Assembly: GCA_964035545.1 (NCBI GenBank)
Contig: OZ037766.1
Coordinates: 10,363,722 to 10,427,721 of the forward strand
Reading direction: 5' to 3'
DNA length: 64,000 bases
DNA from: Bugula neritina
Lineage: Eukaryota > Bryozoa > Gymnolaemata > Cheilostomatida > Bugulidae
A model generated the notes under the pieces. It was not told the origin of the DNA, searched no databases, and worked only from the letters and a program-made list of their open reading frames with translations. Positions 1-34,300 of the stretch are shown one piece after another. Made by a program: the position numbers and the translations under genes. Positions within the stretch are counted from its first letter, which is position 1, and every line of letters starts with the position of its first letter.

Positions 1-26
1 CTGGTCACCATTTTAATTTTTATTAG

Positions 27-3000
27 GAGGCCCGATGCACCGCCCCCACAATCTCTTCCATCTACTGGATCAAGTTCTGGTGGGGTACGTATCACATGTC
101 TTGTGAATAAGTTTTAGTCTTGTGTGTATCAGTGCAATGAGTCTACTACTCCATGTATCTTCAATCTGCCAACTCATTTATCTTAGGTTGCATTGGGTGT
201 AGTCTCAGTAAACTGGTATAAGTTATATAAATCATAGGTTATCTAAAGCTATATTTGAATTGTAATAATTGTATCTGGTGTCTTCGTGCAAAACTGAATA
301 GGCTAAGCTAGTCTTCCATGCTGAGTATTGAATAACGTTTATTATTTGCTCATAATGATGTGGAAAAAGTAGAGTAGCTTCCAGGAAACCATCTCATAAT
401 GAATGTAATGGTTGTGTAGCGGTCAAGTGCAGAGAAGCGTAACACGTGGACCAGCCATTCAGTGCTGCCTCCCATCATGTCACCACGGAGTCAGCTGAGC
501 CGATCAAACTCCGGTAGTCACGGTTACTCACCACCAATTCCTTCTCAGCCAATCAGCCTTTCGAAAGTTGAGGAAATGGAACTCCTAAGAAGTCTAGGAG
601 CTTCACTGGAGTATAATAATATGGATGTACTTAAACAGATATACAATGAGATCACGTCATCGTACGATCATGCTCTTAGTGGATGGGCATATTTCTCAGA
701 TGTGTCACTTACCCTTGCCAAATGCCAGGTATGAGCAGGTTCTTGTTCTTGCTAGTCTTTCTAGAACTCTCTATAATTGAAACTGTGAGATGCTAGATCT
801 TTGTGGTTAGTTTTCCTACTCCCACCATCACTGCCTCCACTACTGCCAATTCTGAAACAAATCACAAGTTTTTTATTTACCAAAGCCAACTCTATTGGTC
901 TGTGTTGTGTATAAAGCAGAATTTCATCTAAAACTAAACATTTGTGTTCTAGCATAGTTTTGATATGTACTAAACTTATGATTATTATATTTGTATTCTC
1001 TATTAGTTTGTCATTAAGTAGTTTGGCAGTCAGTTTTTAGATGTAGACACATTAAGTGTTCTCCACTCCGTTCCCACATTACCTATTGTCTGCTTACCTA
1101 TTTTCACCTGTGCTACATACGATTTATGCCATTTCTATGCTATTTCTTTATCTACTTTACTTGTACTCTACTTATCCAATAGCAGGCCTAATAATAGTGT
1201 CACCACGCTATGAAATAATGTTGGCAGTAAGTTGCAGAATAATACTTTTCAACACGCAGGTAAATTTGTCTCCAGAAAATTTGAAAACTGCAGCGTCACT
1301 GTTTGTCTCCCCTGAAAAACCTGGCAGTGTAAACTATGAGCGCCTTCTTTCCTTCTTGGCTTCGGCTATAAAACTTCAGTAAGTCATTCAGTACTATGCA
1401 GTGAAATAATGTTCATGATTGAGTACTATGCTTACAATATTTTGTTATAGCATGCTACACAAATCATGTTATTCTGTCAAAGGTTATTGTCTTTCTTAGT
1501 TTATTTTTAATTAATACATATAAAATTACATGTACTGTATAATATATTATGTAAGTTTTTATAAGGTTTTTATTTATTGAGATTGTTATGTATATGATTT
1601 TAGCAATACCAAAAAAGATCCGCGATATTTCTCTCATGCTGGTGAAAAACAAAAATCTAACCTCGATTTCCTCTCTATTAATACAAGGTTAGTCATTTAG
1701 AAGGGCTGACATTTTTAATGTGTAATAGGTGAATATTACAGATACGTACTAGTAGCTACAACTTCAATGATTATATTCCCAATGAATTCTGTTTTATACA
1801 AATGGTTCAATGGATTAATCAAGATGTGCATTGCTAGTAATTTTACTATTGATAATATTTGCTTTGTCTTCCCTCATGTTTATTCTGTTGTAAATGGTGT
1901 TGCTAAGGTATTATTGATTCCATTGACTTGTCAGAGTTAGATTGCTGTCAATGTATTCAGTGTGTAATTTGATATATAGATTGTATAGAATTACATACTT
2001 AGATTATTTATACTTAGTGCATAAGTTGTTTAATTTATAATATCAGTTGTAAGTTAAGTTGCAGCTTTTATATAGCTGTTCAATATTGACAAGTACACAT
2101 TATTATACATAAACTGCAAAGAGTTGGGCTTTTTATATATCCTGGCTAAAACATGCATATAATGTATAAAATGGTTTATCAAGAAACATAATATGTATGT
2201 ATGTTGTGACCACAAGTTTCCCAAGGTTAAAAGAAATTTCTACAAAATGATTAATCTTACTGCCTGGCTACATATAGCATGTTTGGCCAACCTTGTTACC
2301 TGCTACGTGTTGTTTACTGTGTATTCTATGATCTTGACTCTAGAGCTCCTCGGCCGACCAATGAGATCTCCGGAGCTCAAGGGAAATTGATACGCATGGT
2401 TGAAGATCAGCTGGCCCTGGGTGACTTTGCTTTGGATGTTGAACAGCTGAGGAATCAGTTCACTTTAGCAGACAGGCTGCACAGAGACTCGTTGTCACAT
2501 GGCGAGGTATTTTTATGCTCAGCCTATACTTTGTCCTGTACTTCTTTCAGATACTAAGGCTTTGATGACCTAAAATCTAAATTCATTAGAATATCTTGTT
2601 AAAACAAAGTTTAAATAAATATATTATGCTAATGTCAAAATATATAGCAAATACTATTAGTACTCTTATGATGAGTATATGTATTTTTGTGAGAGAGAAA
2701 TTATACAGGTTTTTTTTCTGATTTTTTAAGCTAGTTCATAAACCATCTCATGATTTAAGCTTTAGGAGTTTAAGTTGTTTTATAATTTAGTATTTCTACA
2801 CCTTGCTAAATATAAATACAAATTGTATGTTCTTTACAACATTGTGTAGTAACTTGGCTCTGTTTAATACTGTACTATGTTATATTATAGATTAAAGAAA
2901 TATGCTATAGGAATCGTGTTCCCTTACAAGAGTCTGTAATCAACCATGTACTAGATAGATGCCGTACAACTGGTGATGGGCAGTATAGGTGAGTGCATGG

Positions 3001-6000
3001 TATAGAAAAACTCCAACTACTTGTGTATTAGGGATGTAGTTGTGTTGCCTATTGCATTATAACATGACATCGCAAGCTGCCTGCTGTATGGCGATGTAAT
3101 AGTGAACTATTATTGACACTAAATAAGACAATTATTAGAAACATGGCTGCTGGGTGGTGCTTGTAGATGGACAGACTTTATTGATTTTCTGGAAAAGGTT
3201 CAAGGCACTGGCACAGGTTTAACAATAACTAGCAAACAGCCTTCCGAGTATGTAAAGAAGTTGCCTTCTCCCATGGAGAGTTGGCCGAGACCAGATGTGG
3301 GCAGAGCTGAGCCACCCTCTACATATAAGTTAGTTGTTTTTCTTTTGGAGTTTTAGTATAATAGTGGTGGTTGAGTTGATTTTAAGATTCATGCTGGATG
3401 AATAGTTTCAAACCTAATTAGCGTTACTAAATTTGTTTACTAGCCTTATTTTTAAGTTCAACAATAACCGATGACACCTATAAATATGTACAAGAAAAAG
3501 ATCATATTTGTTTTAGTTTAGCTTTCTTACTATCTTATTTTAAATCATAATTTAGGTTTCTTTTAAAAAAATATTTTATGCAGCAAAATCTTGTTTTTAA
3601 ACTGAAAGAAGTTTCTAAACTATTAAAATATATTACAGTAATGTCTACTAAATATAGCAATGATTGACTCGTGTTAATAGTATGTTGTGTATCTGTTGAC
3701 AGACACTCTCCTAGAGTACCATACCAGGAACAAGTAGCCCAGGAACCTCCCAGTCACAAGAGAGATTCTGAAACGCCCCAACTTGCTTACGGCAGTCAAG
3801 TTCCTTCGGCCACAGACTACCTGAAAGCAGAAGGCAAGCATGTTCAGTCTGATGCTGTACAGACAGAGGATATTGAGTCTCGTTCAAGTACCGCTCAGCT
3901 GAAATCTCTGCTCCCCCAGCGTCTGGCGCAGGTTTGCCCAACTTCTATAGATAATAATTTGTTGACTTGTTCACTACTTGAGTAGAAATAGAAATTTAAA
4001 AGCTGTCTTGCTTACTCCAATATCGATAATATATAATTTCTTACCTTTCTCTGCCATGTCCTGATCGGGTGGTAGCATCCATCGCATATAATAACATTAT
4101 AAATATGAAATATCGGTCACAAATACTGCAGCCATTATATAATTTGATATTTTGTTCCAAAGTTGTCTTCCCTAATATCATGTTCAACATAATATAAGCT
4201 GGAGATGATAAGTTAATATGAGTTTTGAAATGTACACCTGTTTAGTTTTGTGTTAGAAATCATGGTGTAATAGTTATTGAAACTGTTCAAGGAGTAAGTT
4301 AAGTGATATCAAGTAGAATATATTATATGTTAAAGTAAATATTGCCATGTAATATAATATATAAGTAGTTGTTTTGCTTTCATGTACTCAGAAGAATATA
4401 ATTGGCTGGTGAAGGTAAAGCATTAGTCGTAGTATAATGAAAAATATTAAAAATGCCTTCAAATTCAGAGTTTCAGAAGTGCTAAAATAAATTTTATAGG
4501 CCATTCGCCCCTACAAGTTTATTCATCTTGTCAATTATAGTTTAGAATTCAATTTGGTTTTCATCCAAAGGCTAACAACCTACAAGGAAAATTAAACCTG
4601 TTAAGGGAAAATTTCTTTAAACTTAGTTAAGGCCAAGGAAAATTCTCTTTTTATTTGCCAAATCTTTGTGTAGTATATTGGCTATTGAATATTTTAGTAA
4701 AAAGCTTATTTCTAATGTTTTTCAAACATAAAACGTTATCGTTATTGTATTAAGTAATAAAAAATTTAGTGCCCCAGAAGAATTTAGCTACATGTTTTTG
4801 TAGCATAACCTAGTTTTACTAGAGCTGTGTATATGTATAGATATTTGAGTTAGTATTGTAACCTAATCATTTTACAAGAGGATTAGAATTCTTTTGAAAA
4901 TCATTAAAGTTCATGTTGACTGTAACTGCTTTTATTATCTTGGACTAGTTCATTGCACTAAGCTTCTGCTGTTCTATACGCTGTCTAAATTTTGGAGTTG
5001 AGAAATTTGTATGGTGGAGTAGCTGCCATATGTTAAGGACTAAAGAGTCATCTTCTCTATTATTTTCATGGCGAGTACAAATGAATGAGTTTCATAGTCA
5101 CCCAAATTCTTTTATTTTCCTGTAAGTCAACTTCAAATCTCACCCCATCAACTCATTCAACTGTAAATTTATTGAAAGCAAAACCATAAATGATTTTGTT
5201 TTGAAATGTATAAAATTTTTAATTTGAAAATTTACTTCGTTGAACTCCCACCCCCTTCTGGGGACATCACAAATTTGAAAGCTCAAGAATTAGTTGCTCA
5301 GAGGTTATAGAAAATTAGTGCTCTTTTATTTGAAAATTATTCTGTAGATTCTACAATGGACAGTCACCAAAACTCATGTTTGATTTTATATGGTGTGCAT
5401 CATATAAGTTTTTGTAAGCGGTATATAACTTTTGTTATGGTCTTGGCAGCTAATGCATATAATTGCAAGAAATGTTATGGGCAAAGCTGTTTAAGTAAGT
5501 TTCTATTTAGTCATTTAAACACATTTAGGTCTGAAAGTCAAAGTTAGGTTAATTAAAAGAAAGAATTAAGATAATGTTTATGCTGCAAATTCTGTTTGAA
5601 CCCAGGTGCCTCAACATTTCTTGAATTCAACTATTTTTTTGTGTGTAACATGGTATGTCATTTGATTCAGTATTAACCAGCATTAACATTTATAGATTAT
5701 GAATTTATCTCTATTACAGATGAAGGTAGCAACTTACAAGGCATTTAATATATTATATGATGTGTGTACAGTTATAATGTGATGAGACCAACTTATAATC
5801 ATACTTATTTGATATTAACCTCCACTCTGTTTACTTTCTCTCCTTTAGGAACTCATATTCTATTTTTATTTCATATGTTTTGTGATCTCAACTTGATTTC
5901 TATGTTCAGGGAAATGGAGAGGAATCATGGTTGGACAAGTTTGGTATGCTGGCCCAGGCCCTGTACAGGAATGACTTAGATAAAAATGGTAAGTTTATTC

Positions 6001-6564
6001 AATCACTGAATTTTGAAGGCACATACTTTGAGTGATTTATGCATCAGTTGACCAGCGTAATATTTTTTAAGTTTGCTTAAAGCTAATATTATCTGTTCCA
6101 AGCCTTTTCTTGACATAAACTAGTAGGCATTCAATTTGTTTCATTTGTAGGCAAAATATATTTATTTAATTGAAAGTTATGATTAAATTGTAGTGTAATC
6201 AATGATCATTATTTTACTTTATACTTCAAATACAGTAATTTATGCACTTACATTAAAATTTGATAATAAAATTAACTTTGATCCTAATTGCTTTGTGTTG
6301 TTAGAGAATATAAATGACTATGTCTGTTTGTTTTAAAGAAGTAAAGCTCAACTTTACACTCTAATAATATATGTTTATGCATTGTATATTGCAGGTATAA
6401 TAAAGCCAGACGAGTGTAGATGGCTTCTCACTGAGTATAATGAAATATACGGTCTTAATTTAAACAAACTAGCAATAGATCAGGGTATACAACAATCAAC
6501 CTCTGCTGCTGGCACTAGCATTGATTCAGTGCTGAAGATCTTACTTACGTCTGCACAAGAATGA
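27..6564 (+). CDS. EF-hand protein, possibly C1orf87-like (3' part, 5' end outside window)
   Basis: Exons joined with consistent phase: 27-84 (frame uncertain), 433-728, 1260-1378, 1604-1687, 2344-2506, 2891-2988, 3167-3328, 3703-3931, 5910-5988, 6395-6561, stop TGA 6562-6564. The last two exons create a textbook EF-hand loop across their junction (DLDKNGIIKPDE: D1, D3, N5, G6, I8, E12), so calcium binding is likely for that site. A second helix-loop-helix around 2891-3210 (RTTGDGQYRWTDF) looks like a degenerate EF-hand. The region from 3200 to 3931 is Ser/Pro/Gln-rich and probably disordered. The phase link between 27-84 and 433-728 does not close cleanly with the GTACGT donor; donor GTGGGG at 80 would fix it, or a small exon is missing. 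The overall pattern (low-complexity N-terminal part, helical repeats, C-terminal EF-hand) reminds me of C1orf87/CREF, but this is a weak family call; an EF-hand domain protein is the safe statement. Confidence 0.6.
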
Positions 6565-7702
6565 GCTCTAAATTATTATATATTATGTTGTCTGAGACAT
6601 TTCTCATTCTATGGCACGTTGCCAATAATACAAATGGAGTACACATTCAATATTGTATTAAAAACATTTTTCAAGTTTCTTCGTAGAAAGCTCCTGTATT
6701 CTCTTTCTTAGTTGTTTCTCATTTTATTTACATTTTTTTGCATACAATTGGTCTCATACGGTAATTTATGAAATTTGAAATATGATTTTACTTTTTAGTT
6801 TTTACATTATCAGTTTACAGCATCCGTCCTTATAATGCTCAAATTTGTTGTACCACATGTATTGTGTAGTTTTTATATATTAATAGACCATACTTGGTTT
6901 TACTTTGTCTTATATAATATATGTATGCTATATAATATAATTTATTCTAAGAGTGTCAATGGATTATAAGTATTGTGTCAGATACGAATTACTTTATTGT
7001 GTGTTGTATCAATATGATGTACAGATTAAGTTCCTTTGTATTATAGTGTATTATTTCATTTTCTTATGATTACACTTGAACTTTAACCTTTAATAGCCTG
7101 CTTTTCTGAATACTCCATGTAACAAATACATTAATGAGTTTTAATGAACATAGTCAGGTAATAATTTCATTTATTCTTAATGAAAAGTTTGATCCACACA
7201 AGGTTTTCAGTGTAGCAGCTGCAGGACAGCAACTTGAATTTAGTCCAGTGGGATTTACTCTATCTGAGATTTTAGCTCTTCAATTTAAGTCGTGTTGAAC
7301 AAAACACTTTACATTGCCAGCTTTCCAGAAGTATGAGTGTAATGGTACATGCAGTTTAAACATCTTGCTGTACAGTTGTCGATGCTGCTGTGCTATATGT
7401 GAGTTATCTTGCAATATCAAATGTATTTTGATATTGCTTACTTTTATATTTTGATCAATTCGTTAACGCGTGTAGCTTTGTGCCATGCTCTAATACCTTA
7501 TCTTTTTCAAGTTTATAGCTGATAAGCAGCAAGAAAGTTAGGAATAGAGCAGAAAATACGGTATTGGCAAACACTTGGTTAGCTTGTAACTACTACAATA
7601 AGCAAAATATGAAGATCAAAATGTTGAAATATTAAAAAAAAACCATGGTATAAAGTTATACATTTAGCAGTTGGATCTACTGAGTATCATATTGTAAATG
7701 AA
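6565..7702. other. intergenic region between EF-hand gene and NACHT-WD40 gene
   Basis: AT-rich sequence without a supportable exon. It should contain the 3' UTR of the upstream gene and the promoter and 5' UTR of the NACHT-WD40 gene. No TATA box or CpG-rich core promoter stands out. Confidence 0.5.
6657..6662 (+). terminator. candidate polyadenylation signal of the EF-hand gene
   Basis: ATTAAA lies about 95 bases after the stop codon of the EF-hand gene and is the first poly(A)-type hexamer there. AT-rich sequence makes chance matches common. Confidence 0.3.
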
Positions 7703-29458
<21,756 letters not shown>

Positions 29459-30464
29459 AAATGGTGCTAGCTACTCTATGCACCAAGTCATTTATAGAAA
29501 GTGTTACTTCTCAACAGCTTCAGCTTCTTTTATGTTCTATAATTTTCACACAAACCACCAGAATCTTTAATATTATTTATTACTTCTTCAAGTGTATAAT
29601 GTCTTGTTCTTATGTCTGTGTTGTAATTATGTGAATATTTCTTGCTATTGGTACTGAGCTACCAAAATTAATTTGCATGCTTACCAAATAGAGAATTTAA
29701 TTATAAACAGATTTACTATTCTTGTTTTCAAAGTTCTGTTTTTCTTGCAACTGCTTGCACGCTTACATGTTGAACTTTCTCTGTAATCACACTTCACTTG
29801 TCGATTCCCAAAGCTGTCTCTGTGTACATGTTCCTTTATTTTTAGTTGTGCATGTCTGCGGTGTGTTTAGTTTCAGTGTATAGCCAGCAGGTAATGTCCA
29901 TAGTTTATTATACTTAGTAATTGCTAAAGGTATCTTACTGATCAACATTTTTTGTATAATTAGAAAGATTGAGACCAACCAGTTTTAACCAGCTAGACTT
30001 TTTATTAAATGCAAAAATGATATATTCTACAATATGGAAAGAAAACCTTTTCTAAAAAAGTTTTTTGCCCGACATAACATATTTATGCAAGACTTATGTC
30101 CTCCTAGATCCTGAATTTCACGTTTATGATGCACATATTTTATGTTAAGCAGATGGGGTAACTTACTTTTTTAATGATATAAAATGGGTTAGATGAGAGA
30201 TGGTTTACAGACACAATTGAGCCAGTAATTTCCTCATTTTATAACAGCTACCTTCAGCTGTAAGGCCTTTCAGTTTAAGTTAACTCACTTTGACTTAGAT
30301 TAGTGCACAAATTTTCATTGTAAAGGAAAATCAGGTTGATATGTACCTAGTTTAAATTATCTGACAGTACAACTTGTTAAAGCAGTCAGCAATAAGTTGT
30401 TGAGAAAGTATTAAAACTGCTAATCTTAACTTGAAAAATATTTGCTAAATTCTTTACCTTGTAG

Positions 30465-30560
30465 CCATTGAGCAAGGTGAGACAGCACCTCCAGTCTAAG
30501 AGGCAAGCAAAAGAAGACAAGATGAATTCGATTTTGAAGGATTACACTTCCAAAGTATAG
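30465..30560 (+). CDS. candidate alternative terminal exon of the NACHT-WD40 gene
   Basis: Acceptor TCTTTACCTTGTAG is followed by 96 bases open in phase 0 and ending TAG (30558-30560). A donor GTAAAG at 29426 inside the last main exon (after codon AAA, phase 0) would splice to it, replacing the last residues VKGSKACLIQ by a 31-residue tail starting PLSKVRQHLQSKRQAKEDK. The tail is basic and Lys/Gln-rich and would lack the CaaX box. The donor is only moderate, so this is a hypothesis. Confidence 0.4.
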   Translation, partial: PLSKVRQHLQSKRQAKEDKMNSILKDYTSKV

Positions 30561-31316
30561 AAGCAAGGTACAGAAATACCAGGAGCTAGGGAAGCTATGT
30601 TAATATGGCTGGGTTATAATATTTTTATGTGAATGTACTATTGGTGCACTCAGTAGCTAATTGTTGAGTAGCATAGCCCAGTTGGTTTGGTTAGAACTAC
30701 TAACAACCAACTGCTAACATAAACTCCTATTCTACAGATACATAAAAACCATAACAAATTTGGTCTAAACTGCACCATTTATAATTATATATAACATTAA
30801 TGTAGTGCAAACCTACCTATGTTATTGTGGCCTATTCACCTGTTTTCAACAACTGCTTGGTTATTTAAAATTATACATTTACAGACAGATGAAAAATCAT
30901 TAAAATCTAGTCAACTTTTAGAAAACCGGGCAACATTGTAGGCAATTGACAATTTATATTTACTATATTTGTGTATATCACAAAATAGCTCAATATTGTA
31001 AAAGCAACATAATAAATTATTAAGCTGAAGTATACTACCAAAATAATGTTTTAGCAAACAAAAGTTATTACACAATAAATATATTATATATTCTCTACTA
31101 TGACTCTGTATTTCTTATATAGCAGGCAGATGTACAAGTTTGACTTGTACAAATTAGCAAACATTCACTTATAAAAATCTAACATAGCACCTTTAGAAAC
31201 AACTGAATAATTATCTTATTGACCAAGATTGCTACACCACATATTTAATTTACGGGTAGATTATATGCAGATAGAATATAAAATGCAAAAATAGTGCCAC
31301 TCTATCAAGGATAACG
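30561..31316. other. convergent intergenic region between NACHT-WD40 and FAM219 genes
   Basis: AT-rich sequence holding the 3' ends of two converging genes. No coding exon or repeat family copy seen. Confidence 0.5.
31244..31249 (-). terminator. candidate polyadenylation signal of FAM219 gene
   Basis: ATTAAA on the minus strand about 68 bases after the FAM219 stop codon. Confidence 0.35.
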
Positions 31317-34300
31317 TCATGAGATTACACATGAATTGTTCGAACACGAGCATATACCACCCACCCCAAAATTCTGCTTTGGTGGTATCAGATCCAAGTC
31401 TTCATTATCAGATTCTAAATCAAGATTATAGCCATCTTTGATAAGTTGTTCTCTCATAGATCTACTTGATCGCTGCCATGATAATGGGATATCATCATCA
31501 GTTTCGCTGCAGTTAACAGAACTTTTTATTTATAATACAATCATCGCAAAGGTTTGTCTCGAAAGTAAGAACAATTTTAAAATTTACAGAAATTGATTGA
31601 AAAATCAGATATTATGAAAATAGGAATGGCGGTTACTGAAAACCATCTCACCTTAATTCATCATTGATTGGGATGTCGACTAGAAGACTCGCACTCTCCT
31701 GTTTTCCATGAACTCCAGGCTGAAGATAAGTACTTTTATGCCTCGCACCAAACGATTTCCTATTTCTATAAATACAATTTATATCAGATGAAAGCATGAG
31801 TACAGAATTACCCAAAATACTGATAATTTCTAAAGTTTAATAAAAAATACAGTATGTGGCACAAAACAAACATATTATATAATAAAACAGCAATAAAATA
31901 ACTAACTAAAAGGCATCTAGGAAAAAATCAATCAAAGGGATTAAATGCTCCTAAAAGTTTAACATCTGAAAATATTACACTAACTGAAGATAAGGCCATA
32001 GCAAACAGTTTTAATAAATACTTTACTTCCGTAGGAACAACGTTATCAAAGAAATTTACTGACGACAATTTTGATTTTACAGCTCAGAAGTCAGATAAAA
32101 AACTTGATGAACAGTTTAGCTTTACAAATATTGAAAGCACAGTCATTGAAAGCTTACTTAAAGATATAAACCCAGCCAAAGCTGCAGGATTAGATTTAGC
32201 TCCCACCAACCTAATAAAAATATCTGCATCTCATCTTTCAAAGCCTTTAGCTTACATTATAAACACAATTATCAATGATGGCGCTTTTCCAAATGAACTA
32301 AAAAAAGCTAAAGTTGTTCCTCTACACAAAAAAGGCATAGCTACCGATGTAAGTAATTACCGCCCAATTTCTATATTACCTGCTTTCAGTAAGATAGCTG
32401 AAAAGATTTTAAATAAGCAAATAGTAGATTTTCTAGAAAGCAAAAATTATTTAACTGATAAGCAGTACGGCTTTAGACGAAATAGAAACACAAATATTGC
32501 CTTAATTAATTTAACAAATAAGGTTTTAAATGCCATGAACAATGGCAATTCTGTAGCGGGAATTTTCCTCGATTTTAGTAAGGCCTTTGACACAATAAAT
32601 CATGAAATCTTATTAGCTAAATTAAAAATGCTCCACTTTTCAAGTCACAGTGTGAAGCTAATTAAAAATTATCTGTCCAATCGTCAACAGTCTACTATTA
32701 TTAACAACACATATTCTGACTTTATTCATATCACATGTGGGAGTACCACAAGGATCCATACTTGGTCCCACACTATTCCTAATTTATATAAATGATCTTC
32801 CAGATGTAACTATGCATTTAGACCCTATATTATTTGCCGACGATACGAACCTCTTCTTTGAATCAAAAAATCTATTAAACAATATGGACATCATAAACTG
32901 TGAATTAAAGAAAATAGAAAATTGGTGCAATAAAAATAAATTAACTGTAAACATGAGTAAAACAAACTATATGATAATCAAAACAGGGCAAAATAAACAA
33001 GATTTAAATGGCTTTGCCTTAGAAATGTTTAACAAAAAATTATTGGAGGTAAAATCAACTACCTTCTTAGGTATTATAATAGATTCACATCTTTCTTGGC
33101 AACAACATTGCAGCAAACTTTGTCAAAACCTAAGGCCCTTAGTAGGCTTGATAAGTAAATGTTCCAATCACCTACCTAGAAAAATTCTAATACAAATATA
33201 TAACTCTTTTGTAAATTCTAAATTAACATATTGCCTAAAATCGTGGGGTAATGCAGCAAACATTTATCTTGAACCACTACTTTTACTACAAAAGAAAATA
33301 CTGAGAATTATATATAAAAAGCATCACCTTTCCCCATCTAAACCACTGTTTCTTAGTTCTTCAATCATGCCTATTCACACTCTACACAAATTCAAACTAA
33401 TACTGCTCTCACATAAACTTTACTATTCTCAACTAACACATCTCACACATAACTATCCCACAAGATTTTCAGAGTTCAGCCTACAAACTCCTCTATCATC
33501 AACTGCTGCAGGTCAACGAAGAGTGGAATTCCAATGTTCGTCGCTATGGAATAAATTGCCTAGTTCTATTCGTGCTGTGGGGAGGGAGGCTGGTTTCAAA
33601 CTTGCCCCGAGAGACCATCTAATGGCAAATTTCCAGATAAAAAAATAATACTTTTTGAGTTGCTAAAACTTCCAAAAACCTAAACAAAAATCTTATATAA
33701 CTGTCAACCATTCATGACTTGGTGCCTCGACTAGCTACAGTGCTATTGCGCCATAGGCCCTGTCATTTTGTTTATTTTTTTCTCAATTAATTCCCCCCCC
33801 CCCCCCCCACTACGACAAAATAAAAACAAACAAACAAACAAAATACATTAGAGCATATTTTTGAAAGACAATTGATTTTCTAAATAAAAGATGTACAAAG
33901 CAAAAAGACGCATAATATGTGCTAACAATAATACTTACGGGGTTGGTTGATTTAGTACAGCATGTGAGGCAGTTGATTGATCTGGGAAGTGTGAGCTGAG
34001 TAACTGAGCATTTGATGATTGTTCTAAAACAAATAATACAATATTAAGACAGACTACTTAGAAAGAAGTAACGTCTTATTCCAAATATATATGGTAAACT
34101 ACAGAACAAACTTAATGTGAATAATATGTAGAAATAAAACAAAATGCAAAGTTTAATTTTTAAAATTTATTCTAGCATTTAAAGTGTGATAATTTATATA
34201 AATTAAATCGTTCAATTGACTGATAAAAATAAAATTTTTGAACTGTTGCTGGTTATTCAGTAAAAAACCACACTTTCAACGGTTAAGGTTTTACCGATTT

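Noticed and set aside
3703-3931. Minus-strand 76-codon frame at 3711-3941
   Set aside because: Overlaps a plus-strand exon that is in phase with the EF-hand gene; no independent support.
32535-33648. Host gene encoding the two open frames
   Set aside because: Reverse-transcriptase motifs and the LINE 3' tail show they are parts of one retrotransposon split by a frameshift.
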